Source: Mycobacteriales bacterium
GTDB taxonomy: Bacteria > Actinomycetota > Actinomycetes > Mycobacteriales > SCTD01
Length of the DNA: 35,048 nucleotides
Direction: 5' to 3'
Assembly (NCBI GenBank): GCA_040902655.1
Contig: JBBDWV010000017.1
Span: 126,509-161,556, forward strand
The translations under genes and the position numbers were made by a program. Position 1 is the stretch's first letter. Each line of letters starts with the position of its first letter. Shown piece by piece: positions 14,601 through 21,130 of the stretch. The notes below the pieces were generated by a model. It made no database searches. It had not been told where the DNA came from and was given only the letters and a program-made list of their open reading frames with translations.

Positions 14601-14869
14601 CGCCGGCGGCTCCGGCGGCGCCGGCTGGTCCAGCGGCGGCTCCGGCCCAGGGCAGTACCGGGGTGGGGCAGCAGGGGGTCGCGGCCGGCGAGGAGGACGA
14701 CGGGCCGGCTGGGAGTCATTCGACCCGGTATGCGATGTCGGCGGCGCAGACCGGCCTGGGGTTGGGCGGGGCGCTTGCGGCGGGCTGTTTCTCCTTGCTG
14801 GTGCTGTCCAATCGCGCGTCGCGCCGGCGGAGTCCGGCGGGTCGGCCGCGGCCGCGGGTCGCCTACTGA
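11672..14869 (+). CDS. Kelch-propeller / IPT-repeat surface protein with Pro-rich stalk
   Basis: About 1065 residues. An Arg-rich N-terminus and hydrophobic signal (about 27-51) lead into a Kelch-like propeller (about 60-430, with TRLADGRVLAAH, VLIAGGEN, SLPDGRILTTCG and LLPDGTVLAINR). Four IPT/TIG Ig-like domains begin near residues 435, 528, 654 and 756. A Pro/Ala/Gln-Gly stalk (about 838-1010) is made of Q-A-P-x-P-G repeats. A membrane helix (about 1025-1046) with a basic tail ends the protein. The Kelch part resembles galactose-oxidase-type propellers, but no copper-radical site is claimed. The stalk probably spans the cell wall. ATG 11672 is chosen because the promoter lies over the earlier in-frame codons. 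It heads the operon with FtsH1 (75-base gap), small IPT protein 2 and kinase 2. Confidence 0.85.
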   Translation: MTDPFLPTAEGRSGWTGHRPRHHRRGVRRLAALTAVAALAASALALPAASAAALPSAAAGAGSWSAAAPPAKPVFYPRSTRLADGRVLAAHREPAETDVDGCGSFPLPRCLTQFAIYDPSTDRWTPTSNPGIRKSIALMTALRDGGALVAFVSSGTSDYVPPQHFRPSPAGGTWTAAKNSSYYRANFSSHTLVEGTQEQCGPHCGKVLIAGGENDSPNPHPNDRDVSRSAELFDPVTDSLTVTAPMPDRHNTGSGTSLPDGRILTTCGTYLFDPKNESWTLAGDPPLGGDSPCGSPGSSRSLRLLDGKVLAFSSNSAGVFDPAAGEVDPLSGRPRGRWSAIATCPQNCFAPVLLPDGTVLAINRLKVAHVFDPASLENSSVPLWTRAPDPAPDDSTAKFVTLDGLGGGVGNKVLAAGESGPKDARVGVARLFTPAGPVLELLGASAAAGFSCGGTEVTLSGRGLAEASEVRFGKVSIPRKDFVRLTDTSVTVNSPAHVPGEVGVSVIVQGRGVAGPAFPTFTFTRPGPGRIDLLDPNRGRAAGGTGVNIRGQFAGECVRSVSFGDAPVSFTVGPAVGEQGTAKVIEVISPPHAPGEVRVGVQIDPGPVAEDPAVPGAVGPLVPAPPTSPPRPASPTVPALPASPGADVFTYLSLPQVSGIEPSSGSGLGGGEVQISGSGFRDPEQDPEQEVPADAAAPKVTIDGQPATVVSYSDTKVTVQVPPLAAGRPSGEKVPVAVSTDPRGDSKPSPLFTYRPGVSGLTPPSGPMEGGTAVRLAGRGLAQVSEVQLRGQPATITARSESELVVTTPPHSVAEAVPVQALVGELPSLEKVLFSYDAPPPPPPGAQANEGAPPPQQNASGGQPAPPAGTGGAPAPAPGPAPAPAPAPGQAPAPASGQAPAPQPGQAPQPGQAPQPGQAPAPGQAPAGAQAPAAGQAPAPGQAAGQVLSAGQAPVPGQAGVQAPAVAQAPGPVSAGAPAAPAAPAGPAAAPAQGSTGVGQQGVAAGEEDDGPAGSHSTRYAMSAAQTGLGLGGALAAGCFSLLVLSNRASRRRSPAGRPRPRVAY
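14371..14422 (+). repeat. 18-bp in-frame tandem repeat in the Pro-rich stalk
   Basis: The block GGCTCCGCAGCCGGGT recurs at 14371, 14389 and 14407 with an 18-bp period, encoding Q-A-P-Q-P-G units. Degenerate units continue on both sides. Such repeats change in copy number easily and would alter the stalk length. Confidence 0.8.
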
Positions 14870-14944
14870 GGCGGCTGTATCCACGCACGATCTGCTGTTG
14901 CCTACCGAGTGTTGTTGTGCACGTTCACTGACCGGAGATCTCTG

Positions 14945-16897
14945 ATGCGACTGCGATCCAAGACGGCTGACCCTGTGGTGCCCGAGACCGCTGACGGTGG
15001 TGCGGCGCCGCCGCGGGTGAGTCGGGGGGTGCGGTGGCTCAGTGGGACGTTGGCGTTGCTGCTGGTGGTGTATGCGTTGGCGTTGGTGGTGCTGCGTCCG
15101 CCGTCGCCGGGTAGTGAGTTGGCGTTCGGGGATCTGCAGCGCAAGGTGCTGGCCGGTGAGGTGGCTTCGGCCCGGTTGCTGGACGAGGACGCCCGGGTGG
15201 TCGGGACGCTGGCGGATGGCGCTCAGTTCTGGACGTCCTATCCGCGCTCGGACACCGCGACCAACGATCTGCTCCGGAGCCTGTTCAATGCCGAGACGCC
15301 GGTGAGTGTGCAGACCCAGACCGGTAAGGCGATGGTGCGGTTCGTGGCGCAGTTCCTGCTGCCGCTGGTGATCTTGGCGAATCTGTTCGCGTTGCTGTTC
15401 TATGCCACCCGCTCCAGTGGGGACGGCGCGTCGGAGTTCTTGCTGTTCGGCAAGCTGGGGGACAAGCGGGTCGGTAAGGCCCGCACCGCGACGACGTTCG
15501 CTGATGTGGCCGGGGCGCGGGAGTCGATCATCGAGTTGGCGGAGGTGCGGGACTACCTGGCTGATCCGAAGGCGTTCGAGGTGATGGGTGCGTTGCCGCC
15601 CAAGGGGGTGTTGCTGGTCGGTCCGCCCGGGTGCGGGAAGACGTTGCTGGCCCGGGCGGTGGCCGGGGAGGCCAACGCGAGTTTCTACTCCATCAGCGGC
15701 TCGGAGTTCGTCGAGTCGCTGGTCGGGGTCGGCGCGGCCCGGGTGCGCAGCTTGTTCGCCCAGGCCCGGGCGCATGCCCCGTCGATCATTTTCATCGACG
15801 AGTTGGACGGCGCCGGCCGGCAGCGCGGCGCCGGGCTGGGTGGTGGGCATGATGAGCGGGAGCAGACGCTGAACGAGTTGCTGGTCCAGATGGACGGTTT
15901 CAGCCCGTCTGAAGGGGTGGTGGTGTTGGGGGCGACGAACCGGCCGGACATCCTGGATTCGGCGTTGCTGCGGGCCGGCCGGTTCGACCGGCACATCACG
16001 ATCGAACGCCCCGATGCGGCCGGCCGCCTGGAGATCCTGCGGTTGCATGCGCACAAACGCCGGTTGGCCGATCCGGAGGCTGATCTGCCGCACATCGCCC
16101 GCCGCACGGCCGGGTTCACCGGCGCGGACCTGGCGAACGTGGTGAACGAGGCGGCGCTGCTGACGGTGCGGGCCAAGGCCAGCAGCATCGACCGGCGGGC
16201 CCTGGAGGAGGCTGTGGAGCGGGTGCTGTCCGGGCCGCGCCGGGCGGCCCGGCTGATCCCACCGGCGGAGAAGTCACGGATCGCGGTGCACGAGGCCGGC
16301 CATGCCGTGGTCGCCGCGGCGTTGGGCAAGGCCGCTGAGGTCGACAAACTGTCGGTGATCGCCCGCGGGAACGGCGTCGGGCACCTGGCGATGCTCGAGG
16401 AGGACAAGGCGGTGTTCACCCGCGATGAGATGGCCGGGCGGATCACCATCGCGATGGCCGGGATCGCCGCCGAGGAGATGATCCTCGGGCAGCCCTCCAC
16501 CGGCTCGGAGGCCGATCTGGAACGGGCCACCAACACCGCCCGGGACATGGCCGGCCGGTTCGGGATGAGCCGGCTCGGCCGGGTCCGGGTGCTGCGCGAG
16601 CAGGGCGAGATCTTCCTGGGCCGGGACTACCTGGCCTCCCACGACGTCTCCCAACCCACCCTCGAGCAGCTCGACAGTGAGATCCGCCGGATCCTGGACG
16701 AGGAAGAAACCGCCGCCCGCAACATCCTGGACCAGCACCGCACCGTGCTGGACAACCTCACCGCCGCCCTGGTCGAGCAGGAGACGCTGTCCGGCATCGA
16801 ACTCGAACGCCACCTCAACGCCGTCGCCGGCTACACCCGCCCCACACCCACCCCGGCGGCCGGCAGCGGCGGCACCCGCAAGACCCCGCTGCGCTAG
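14945..16897 (+). CDS. FtsH-like membrane AAA+ zinc metalloprotease 1
   Basis: A 650-residue protein with the full FtsH layout: membrane helix 1 (about 32-50), a small extracytoplasmic domain (about 55-125), membrane helix 2 (about 131-153), AAA+ module (about 183-430) and M41 peptidase (about 440-630). Walker A GPPGCGKT is at 226-233, Walker B IIFIDE at 281-286, the second region of homology TNRPDILDSALLRAGRFDR at 331-349, zinc motif HEAGH at 449-453, and third ligand Asp524 (GSEADLERA). The start is ATG 14945 with GGAG 7 bases upstream. It is probably an accessory FtsH specialised for the surface proteins encoded beside it, because it sits in the middle of a regulated operon of exported proteins. 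It is not the housekeeping copy by context (inference). Confidence 0.93.
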   Translation: MRLRSKTADPVVPETADGGAAPPRVSRGVRWLSGTLALLLVVYALALVVLRPPSPGSELAFGDLQRKVLAGEVASARLLDEDARVVGTLADGAQFWTSYPRSDTATNDLLRSLFNAETPVSVQTQTGKAMVRFVAQFLLPLVILANLFALLFYATRSSGDGASEFLLFGKLGDKRVGKARTATTFADVAGARESIIELAEVRDYLADPKAFEVMGALPPKGVLLVGPPGCGKTLLARAVAGEANASFYSISGSEFVESLVGVGAARVRSLFAQARAHAPSIIFIDELDGAGRQRGAGLGGGHDEREQTLNELLVQMDGFSPSEGVVVLGATNRPDILDSALLRAGRFDRHITIERPDAAGRLEILRLHAHKRRLADPEADLPHIARRTAGFTGADLANVVNEAALLTVRAKASSIDRRALEEAVERVLSGPRRAARLIPPAEKSRIAVHEAGHAVVAAALGKAAEVDKLSVIARGNGVGHLAMLEEDKAVFTRDEMAGRITIAMAGIAAEEMILGQPSTGSEADLERATNTARDMAGRFGMSRLGRVRVLREQGEIFLGRDYLASHDVSQPTLEQLDSEIRRILDEEETAARNILDQHRTVLDNLTAALVEQETLSGIELERHLNAVAGYTRPTPTPAAGSGGTRKTPLR

Positions 16898-16899
16898 CC

Positions 16900-17460
16900 A
16901 TGCTGCTGCCGATCACGACGCCGTTGACCCGGGCGATGGCGGCCGTGGGGCTGTTGCTGTCGATGGCGGTGGCGGCCACCGCGTGGGCGTGTGTGCCGCA
17001 GCCGACGATCGTGGCGGTGCAGCCGCGGGCGTCCGGCCCGGCCGGCGGGCAGGTCACCGTGCTGGGGGACAACTTCGACGGCGCTCCGGTGGAGATCCGC
17101 TGGAACGGCCTGCAGGGCGCGCTGCTCGGTACGGGCAACGGTCCGAGCTTCTCCATCCCGATCACCGTCCCGGACGGCGAGCCGGGGCTGTATGTGCTGA
17201 CCGCGCTGTCCCGCCAGCCCGGTGGCGGGGTCGGTGGCACCGCCCGGGCCTCCTTCCAGATCGAAGCCGGCGACGGTGCCGGCGGCGCGGCCGCAACACC
17301 CGGCTCGCACGAAGAGGACGGGCCGGCTGCGGCGGCGGGCCCGGCGGCCAGCAGCCTGGTCGCCGGCGCCGCGGTCGGGGTGTTCGCCGCCGGAGCGCTG
17401 ACGATGTGGCTGGGCACCCGGCTGGGCCGCCGGTCGGCCGGCCGGGGCGGGAGTGGCTGA
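16900..17460 (+). CDS. small IPT/TIG-like membrane-anchored surface protein 2
   Basis: A 186-residue paralogue of the 5071-5619 product. The signal peptide ends in TAWA with mature Cys31 (ACVPQPTIVAV). One IPT-like domain follows (about 35-122, with GGQVTVLGDNF and APVEIRWNG), then an Ala-rich linker and a C-terminal helix (about 147-170) with a RRSAGRGG tail. It begins 2 bases after the FtsH1 stop, and its end overlaps the kinase start by 8 bases, so it is firmly part of the operon. ATG 16936 is a possible later start, but ATG 16900 gives a better n-region. Being encoded beside a kinase without a sensor domain, it could be the extracellular sensor or a protease target that feeds the signal (inference). 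Confidence 0.82.
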   Translation: MLLPITTPLTRAMAAVGLLLSMAVAATAWACVPQPTIVAVQPRASGPAGGQVTVLGDNFDGAPVEIRWNGLQGALLGTGNGPSFSIPITVPDGEPGLYVLTALSRQPGGGVGGTARASFQIEAGDGAGGAAATPGSHEEDGPAAAAGPAASSLVAGAAVGVFAAGALTMWLGTRLGRRSAGRGGSG

Positions 17461-18208
17461 GCGGGGTGGAGCCCCGGCCGGCGGTGCCGCCGACCGGGAG
17501 CTCGAGCTGCGCCTGCTGGCCGCGACCGTCGATGAGCTGGAGGCGGCGCTGGCGCACACCGTGGCGGTGCATCGGGCGCACCGGCAGTTCCTGGCCGATG
17601 CCGCGCATCAGCTGCGCACCCCGTTGGCGGCGGTGCAGGCGTGCGCGGAGGCGCTGCTGCGCGGGGCGGCCGGTCAGGAGGAGTTGTCCGACAGTCTGCT
17701 GCAGGAGGCCTCCCGGCTGACCCGGCTCGAGGCCGACCTGCGGACGTTGTCCCGGCTGGGGGCCGGGACCGTGCTGCGGCCGGCCGAGATCGACCTGGTC
17801 GCGCTCTGCCGGGAGGAGATCAACCGGCTGTGGAGCCTGGCCCCGCAGCTGGACGTCGTGCTACGTGCCCCCGCACTGAGCTGGAACGTCGTGGCCGACG
17901 ACAGCGCCGTCCGGGAGATCGTGGCCAACCTGCTCGACAACGCCCGCCGGCACGCCCACGCGCGGATCGACGTGGCGATCCAGCCCGGCCGGGCCTGCGT
18001 GGACGTACGGGTCGCCGACGACGGGCCGGGCGTACCGGAAGGCATGCAGGACCGCATCTTCGAGCGCTTCGTCAGCCTGGACGGCGAAGGCGGCAGCGGC
18101 CTGGGCCTGCCGATCGGGCGCGACCTGGCCCACGTCCTGGGCGGGAAGCTGGTCCACCGCGACGGCGCCTTCGTGCTCTGCCTGCCAGTGAGTGTAGAAA
18201 ACATCTAG
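17453..18208 (+). CDS. soluble sensor histidine kinase with intact H-box
   Basis: A 251-residue kinase with no membrane segment. A coiled N-terminus (about 14-42) is followed by a DHp with H52 in FLADAAHQLRTPLAAVQ and an HATPase domain (about 135-248) with N-box REIVANLLDNARRH, G1 VADDGPGVPEG, F-box IFERFVSL and G2 GSGLGLPIG. It is clearly a paralogue of the 1359-2135 kinase but keeps the phospho-accepting His. It overlaps the IPT gene (17453-17460) and has no neighbouring full response regulator, so the regulator at 683 is its likely partner. It lies in an operon with the CTTCAGG promoter, which would make a positive feedback loop. The start is GTG 17453. Confidence 0.9.
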   Translation: MAERGGAPAGGAADRELELRLLAATVDELEAALAHTVAVHRAHRQFLADAAHQLRTPLAAVQACAEALLRGAAGQEELSDSLLQEASRLTRLEADLRTLSRLGAGTVLRPAEIDLVALCREEINRLWSLAPQLDVVLRAPALSWNVVADDSAVREIVANLLDNARRHAHARIDVAIQPGRACVDVRVADDGPGVPEGMQDRIFERFVSLDGEGGSGLGLPIGRDLAHVLGGKLVHRDGAFVLCLPVSVENI

Positions 18209-18210
18209 TT

Positions 18211-18243
18211 CTTCAGGTCATCTTCAGGAACGGCTGGGACTGT
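18211..18243 (+). promoter_or_regulatory. CTTCAGG direct-repeat promoter for the receiver-like gene
   Basis: CTTCAGG 18211-18217 and 18222-18228 (spacer TCAT), then 9 nt and GACTGT at 18238-18243. It starts 2 bases after the kinase stop. The predicted start falls at about 18250, the A of the next ATG, so the transcript would be leaderless. Confidence 0.74.
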
Positions 18244-18249
18244 GAGCAC

Positions 18250-18690
18250 ATGGTGACCGACGGGGCGGGGCTGGTGGCGGTGATCTGCGAGAGTCAACCG
18301 GCGGTGGCCGCGGCGATGGTGCACACCCTCGCCGACCTGTACGGGCTGCGGATCGCCGCGACCGTACGCACCGGCACCCAGGTGCTGGCCGCCGCCGCGG
18401 CCGCCCGGCCCGACCTGGCCGTGGTCGACCTGGCCTCGGCCGCAACGTACGGGCTGCGGATCGTCGGCGAGCTGCACCAGATCGTCCCCGACTGCGCCGT
18501 CATCCTGGCCGCGCCACCGGAATTCGGCGGCCTGCGGCTGGACGCCGTCGCCGCCGGCGCCATCACCCTGGTGGTCACCAGCGACCTGCGGCCGTTGCAG
18601 TGCGGCATCGAGCGACTCATCCACACCCACGGCGAGAACTGCCCCAGCTGCGCCGCCCGCGAACGCGAGACCTACTTCCGCAACGCCTAG
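18250..18690 (+). CDS. stand-alone receiver-like protein with C-terminal CxxC
   Basis: A 146-residue protein resembling a response-regulator receiver domain. It has an alternating beta/alpha pattern, a candidate phospho-acceptor D60 in LAVVDLAS and an acidic residue E14 in VAVICESQP. The usual second acidic residue is Cys13, and the conserved Lys near the fifth strand is missing (TLVVTSDLRPL). There is no DNA-binding domain. The C-terminus holds NCPSCAARERE, a possible zinc or redox pair. It may be a phosphate sink, an adaptor for the kinases, or a pseudo-receiver. ATG 18250 has no ribosome site, consistent with a leaderless start from its own CTTCAGG promoter. Confidence 0.75.
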   Translation: MVTDGAGLVAVICESQPAVAAAMVHTLADLYGLRIAATVRTGTQVLAAAAAARPDLAVVDLASAATYGLRIVGELHQIVPDCAVILAAPPEFGGLRLDAVAAGAITLVVTSDLRPLQCGIERLIHTHGENCPSCAARERETYFRNA

Positions 18691-18851
18691 GCCGGCGCGC
18701 TCTTGCCGGACGAGGAGCTGCTGGCAGGTGCCGGGGGAGGGTGGCGGCGGGCGGTCACCCGACCTACCGGCCAACCTGGTCAACCTGCGAGTACGTCCCT
18801 GACCCAGGCGTGCACGGTCGTGCAGGGGCCGGCGTCGACAGGACGACGGTG

Positions 18852-19115
18852 TCAGCGGGACTGGTAGACCTCGCGCCGGTGCCCGAGCCGCAGGACGAGG
18901 ACCAGCAGCTGGTCGTCCTCGATCTCGTACACGATCCGGTAGTCGCCGGTGCGGACCCGCCACTCTCCTGCGCCCCCGACGAGCTGCGTCGCAGAGGGTG
19001 GCCGGGGTTGCTCGGCAAGAAGTTCGAGAGCGGCCTGAATGCGGCGCCGCGCCGCAGCGTCGAGCGTGCGCAGCTGCCGCGTCGCCATCGGCGACAGGGT
19101 GACGAGGTAGGTCAT
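18852..19115 (-). CDS. RelE/ParE-family toxin
   Basis: An 87-residue protein with the RelE fold pattern: MTYLVTLSPMATRQLRTLDAA-like N-terminus, a helix pair, then GEWRVRTGDYRIVYEIEDD and LRLGHRREVYQS. In RelE relatives this is a ribosome-associated mRNA endonuclease, with Arg, Tyr and His residues of the C-terminal strands acting on RNA. Its ATG overlaps the antitoxin stop (ATGA, 19112-19115), the usual coupling for such pairs. Length and motifs are complete, so it looks intact. Confidence 0.9.
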   Translation of the reverse strand: MTYLVTLSPMATRQLRTLDAAARRRIQAALELLAEQPRPPSATQLVGGAGEWRVRTGDYRIVYEIEDDQLLVLVLRLGHRREVYQSR

Positions 19116-19390
19116 GCCAGCCCGAGGTCTGCCTTGACCTGCTCCCAGGGGATCGGCGACTCGCCCGTCGCTCGCATCTCTGCACGTGCCGCCTCAGCGG
19201 CCCGGATGTCGGCCATGTCCTCAGCGAGTTCGAGGAGGCGCTCGAGGTCCTCGGCATCGATGACCGCGGCCACCCGCTTGCCCCGCCGAGCCAGGTAGAC
19301 CGGGGCGTGCTCGGCGCGTGCACGGTCGATGATCGCCGCCAGCTGCTGACGGGCGTCGGAGACGGCGAGATCTGGCACCGAGGAGTTCAC
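19112..19390 (-). CDS. Phd/YefM-family antitoxin
   Basis: About 92 residues. The N-terminus is of Phd/YefM type (VPDLAVSDARQQLAAIIDRA, then YLARRGKRVAAVIDAEDLERL), binding operator DNA. The acidic C-terminus (about 55-92) would wrap the toxin. GTG 19390 is preferred because a TACATT -10 at 19397-19402 places the transcript start at about this base. TTG 19396 is the alternative. The GTACAAAATGTAC palindrome overlapping the start is its probable autoregulatory operator. Confidence 0.86.
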   Translation of the reverse strand: MNSSVPDLAVSDARQQLAAIIDRARAEHAPVYLARRGKRVAAVIDAEDLERLLELAEDMADIRAAEAARAEMRATGESPIPWEQVKADLGLA

Positions 19391-19403
19391 GTACAAAATG
19401 TAC
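19391..19403 (-). promoter_or_regulatory. antitoxin operator / -10 region
   Basis: GTACAAAATGTAC has GTACA/TGTAC arms like the TGTACA cores bound by YefM-type antitoxins. On the minus strand it contains TACATT (19397-19402), which fits a -10 and a leaderless start at 19390. A further TTGTAC half-site lies at 19418-19423. Confidence 0.6.
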
Positions 19404-19759
19404 TTCAGCCTACCGAGTTGTACCAGTCAGGCTGGCGGTACACGTCAGCGCGCTCGAGCTGTGGGTAGTCCCGTGCTGCCCATGATCGGCTGTGTCGCCC
19501 GCGCGCCCGGGCTGAGCGCGCGGCTCCCCACAGCCGATCAACGGCGCCCGGCACACAAGATCAGCTGTGGGGCTCTGCCGCCGAAGCTGAGCTTGCCCAG
19601 CGCCACAGCCGATCAGCGGCTTCGGCCCGTCCGCGGCTCGTGCGCCCTCGTCCGCAGCAGGTCGGTCAACCTCGTCATGCCGGACAGTGCACGGTGACGC
19701 TATGTGGTGGCCGGGCGACTGCCGCCGTGCGCTGCCGCCAGCGGGCTGTGTGCTGCTGG
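19404..19759. other. non-coding stretch between toxin-antitoxin modules
   Basis: No convincing gene is seen on either strand. Its main content is the pair of palindromic units at 19484-19614. The remainder (19615-19759) shows nothing I can assign. Confidence 0.6.
19484..19614. repeat. REP-like tandem pair of palindromic units
   Basis: Unit 1 has GATCGGCTGTG at 19484-19494 and its exact complement at 19529-19539. Unit 2 has GATCAGCTGTGG at 19559-19570 and CCACAGCCGATC at 19603-19614 (one mismatch). The units are 75 bases apart in the same orientation. Each could fold into a long stem around a GC-rich loop. This resembles repetitive extragenic palindromes, and no partner transposase is in the window. 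Confidence 0.7.
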
Positions 19760-20107
19760 TCAGGCTGAGGCGAGTTTCTTCACAACGTACTGGTTGAGGC
19801 TCATGCTTTCCTCTGCCGCGTGCATGGCGAGGTTACGGTGGAGGTGCTCTCCGATGCGGACGTTGAAGGTTCCGGAGAACTTGCGCTCGGCCAGCGGCAC
19901 AGGCGCCTTCTCGCCGTTGTTGTGCATGTCTTCGACGACTTCTGTGATCAGGCACTCCAGGCCGTCCATCGCCTCGGCGCGGGAACTGTCGAGCCAGGAC
20001 AGGGACGGGAACTCCAGGCAGGTGGCGAGGTACTCGCCGTCTTCTGCCGACCACGTCACGCGGTAGGTGTAGTGCCGCGCGTCGATCGGGTTCTGGGTTT
20101 CGGTCAC
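19760..20107 (-). CDS. hicB: HicB-family antitoxin with ribbon-helix-helix
   Basis: A 115-residue protein. The partial RNase H-like HicB fold (YRVTWSAEDGEYLATCLEFPS, then an A-M-D-G-L-E-C helix) is at about 14-60. A C-terminal ribbon-helix-helix-type segment (FNVRIGEHLHRNLAMHAAEE and SLNQYVVKKL) would bind the operator. The GTG start (20105-20107) overlaps the HicA stop by four bases (GTGA), so toxin and antitoxin are coupled with the toxin first, as is common for hicAB. Confidence 0.9.
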   Translation of the reverse strand: MTETQNPIDARHYTYRVTWSAEDGEYLATCLEFPSLSWLDSSRAEAMDGLECLITEVVEDMHNNGEKAPVPLAERKFSGTFNVRIGEHLHRNLAMHAAEESMSLNQYVVKKLASA

Positions 20108-20349
20108 TTCGCGTCCTTCTTGTCGATCGCGGCGAGAACCTGGCGGACCTGGTAGGTCTTCGCCTTGCCCCTGTCGTTTTGGATGTTCACGCGCGGGTCG
20201 CCTGCCCATGGCGTCTTGAACACGGCGTGGGACGACCGGCTCTGCCGGGGTGGCCCGAAGTGGTGCTCGCACACTTTGAGGAGATCGATGTAGGGCACAT
20301 TCCGAGGGTTGCTCCTCATCGCCGTCACGATCTTCGGTACCGACGCCAT
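20104..20349 (-). CDS. hicA: HicA-family mRNA interferase toxin
   Basis: An 81-residue protein with the double-stranded-RNA-binding-like HicA fold. H41 in SRSSHAVFKTPW corresponds to the catalytic His (usual pattern G-S-H-x-x-[FY]). Two further features, NIQNDRGKAKTYQVRQVLAAI, match the family C-terminus. It cleaves mRNA in studied members. The start is ATG 20347-20349, with a TACCAT -10 at 20358-20363, so the leader is almost absent. Confidence 0.88.
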   Translation of the reverse strand: MASVPKIVTAMRSNPRNVPYIDLLKVCEHHFGPPRQSRSSHAVFKTPWAGDPRVNIQNDRGKAKTYQVRQVLAAIDKKDAK

Positions 20350-20357
20350 CCCACGCT

Positions 20358-20378
20358 ATGGTACTACGGGCGGTACCA
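20358..20378 (-). promoter_or_regulatory. hicAB operator/promoter
   Basis: TGGTAC (20359-20364) and GTACCA (20373-20378) form an inverted repeat with 8 bases between, overlapping the TACCAT -10 (20358-20363). This is a likely HicB binding site. Confidence 0.55.
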
Positions 20379-20525
20379 CGACGGCAAGTGCTAACGGGCC
20401 TTACCTGCCCGCCAGCGCGGGCGTTGTGATGCTCGGACGGGGTCTCCTTGGCGGAGTGCGTCCTCGCCAGCCTCATGGTGAGGTCGGCTTCGCTCATGCC
20501 GTTCTGCAGGTGGCGGCGAGGATGC

Positions 20526-20687
20526 GACGGACGAGTTGCCGGCTTCCATCAACACGGTCCGGTAGGCCAGCTCGCGCCACTGCTCGTCGGCGAAGTCGTA
20601 CAGGTGGCGCGCGGAGGCGTCCAGGTGGTGGGGAAGCCGGTGGCGGCCGGTCAGCGGCCCACGCAGCTCGTCCAGGTCGTCGGCCAC
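20526..20687 (-). pseudogene. truncated fragment of an AbiE-associated-type hypothetical protein
   Basis: From GTG 20687 the frame reads ADDLDELRGPLTGRHRLPHH, then LDASARHLYDF and ELAYRTVLMEAGNS. This resembles the start of an actinobacterial protein family (DL-x-EL-x-GP...LP-x-L-W, YRTVL-x-EA) that often precedes a nucleotidyltransferase toxin of the AbiEii type. After about residue 54 the similarity ends, and a plausible continuation (RRILAATCRTA) lies in another frame before a stop. No nucleotidyltransferase follows. I read it as a decayed remnant of a fourth defence or toxin locus. Confidence 0.5.
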
Positions 20688-20765
20688 GACGACGGTGCGC
20701 AGCGCGGGGCCCGGGGACCGCGGCGCAAGACGCCGACCGCCGCGGACACCCGCCTGGGCGGATAA

Positions 20766-20794
20766 TTGCACAACCGCACCGAAGAACATACTGT
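20766..20794 (+). promoter_or_regulatory. probable hipBA promoter
   Basis: TTGCAC (20766-20771), 17 bases, TACTGT (20789-20794). GCACA and TGTGC (20768-20772, 20792-20796) form an inverted repeat that could be the HipB operator. The leader to ATG 20858 is about 57 bases and includes AGGAGG at 20846-20851. Confidence 0.55.
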
Positions 20795-20857
20795 GCCGAA
20801 AAACGCACATCCCTTTTCCAGGCTGGCATGTGCCGGACTACGCACAGGAGGCCGGCG

Positions 20858-21130
20858 ATGGGCAAGCAGGTCACGGTACGCACGGCTGCGGAGCTCGGGA
20901 TCGCCGTCGCGGAGGCTCGACGCCGGTGCGGGCTCAGCCAGGTGGAGCTGGCCGAGCAGACGGGCATCGCCCGCACCTATCTGGCGCGGATGGAGACCGG
21001 GCTGACCGTGGTCCTGCTCGACCGGGTGCTGCTGGTCCTGCGCCGGCTCGGCGCGCAGATGGTAGTGACCTTGCCCGATCCGGACCAGACCCCGTCGGCG
21101 GCATCGTCGGCTGCCGCGCAGTCGCCCTGA
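20858..21130 (+). CDS. hipB: HipB-like XRE-family antitoxin/repressor
   Basis: A 90-residue protein with a helix-turn-helix of the Cro/CI (XRE) type: RRRCGLSQVELAEQTGIA, then RTYLARMETGLTVV (about 25-58), followed by a short beta segment and an Ala/Ser-rich tail. The start is ATG 20858 with AGGAGG 6 bases upstream. It overlaps the hipA start by one base (TGATG). In known systems HipB neutralises HipA and represses the operon. Confidence 0.9.
   Translation: MGKQVTVRTAAELGIAVAEARRRCGLSQVELAEQTGIARTYLARMETGLTVVLLDRVLLVLRRLGAQMVVTLPDPDQTPSAASSAAAQSP

Noticed and set aside
13598-16093. Long minus-strand frame of about 830 codons
   Set aside because: It is opposite the Kelch/IPT stalk and FtsH1, is extremely Arg/Gln/His-rich, and has no domain pattern. 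It is an antisense shadow.
19404-19759. Possible small gene between the toxin-antitoxin modules
   Set aside because: The open frame at 19398-19697 runs through the palindromic units and has no ribosome site or protein-like pattern.
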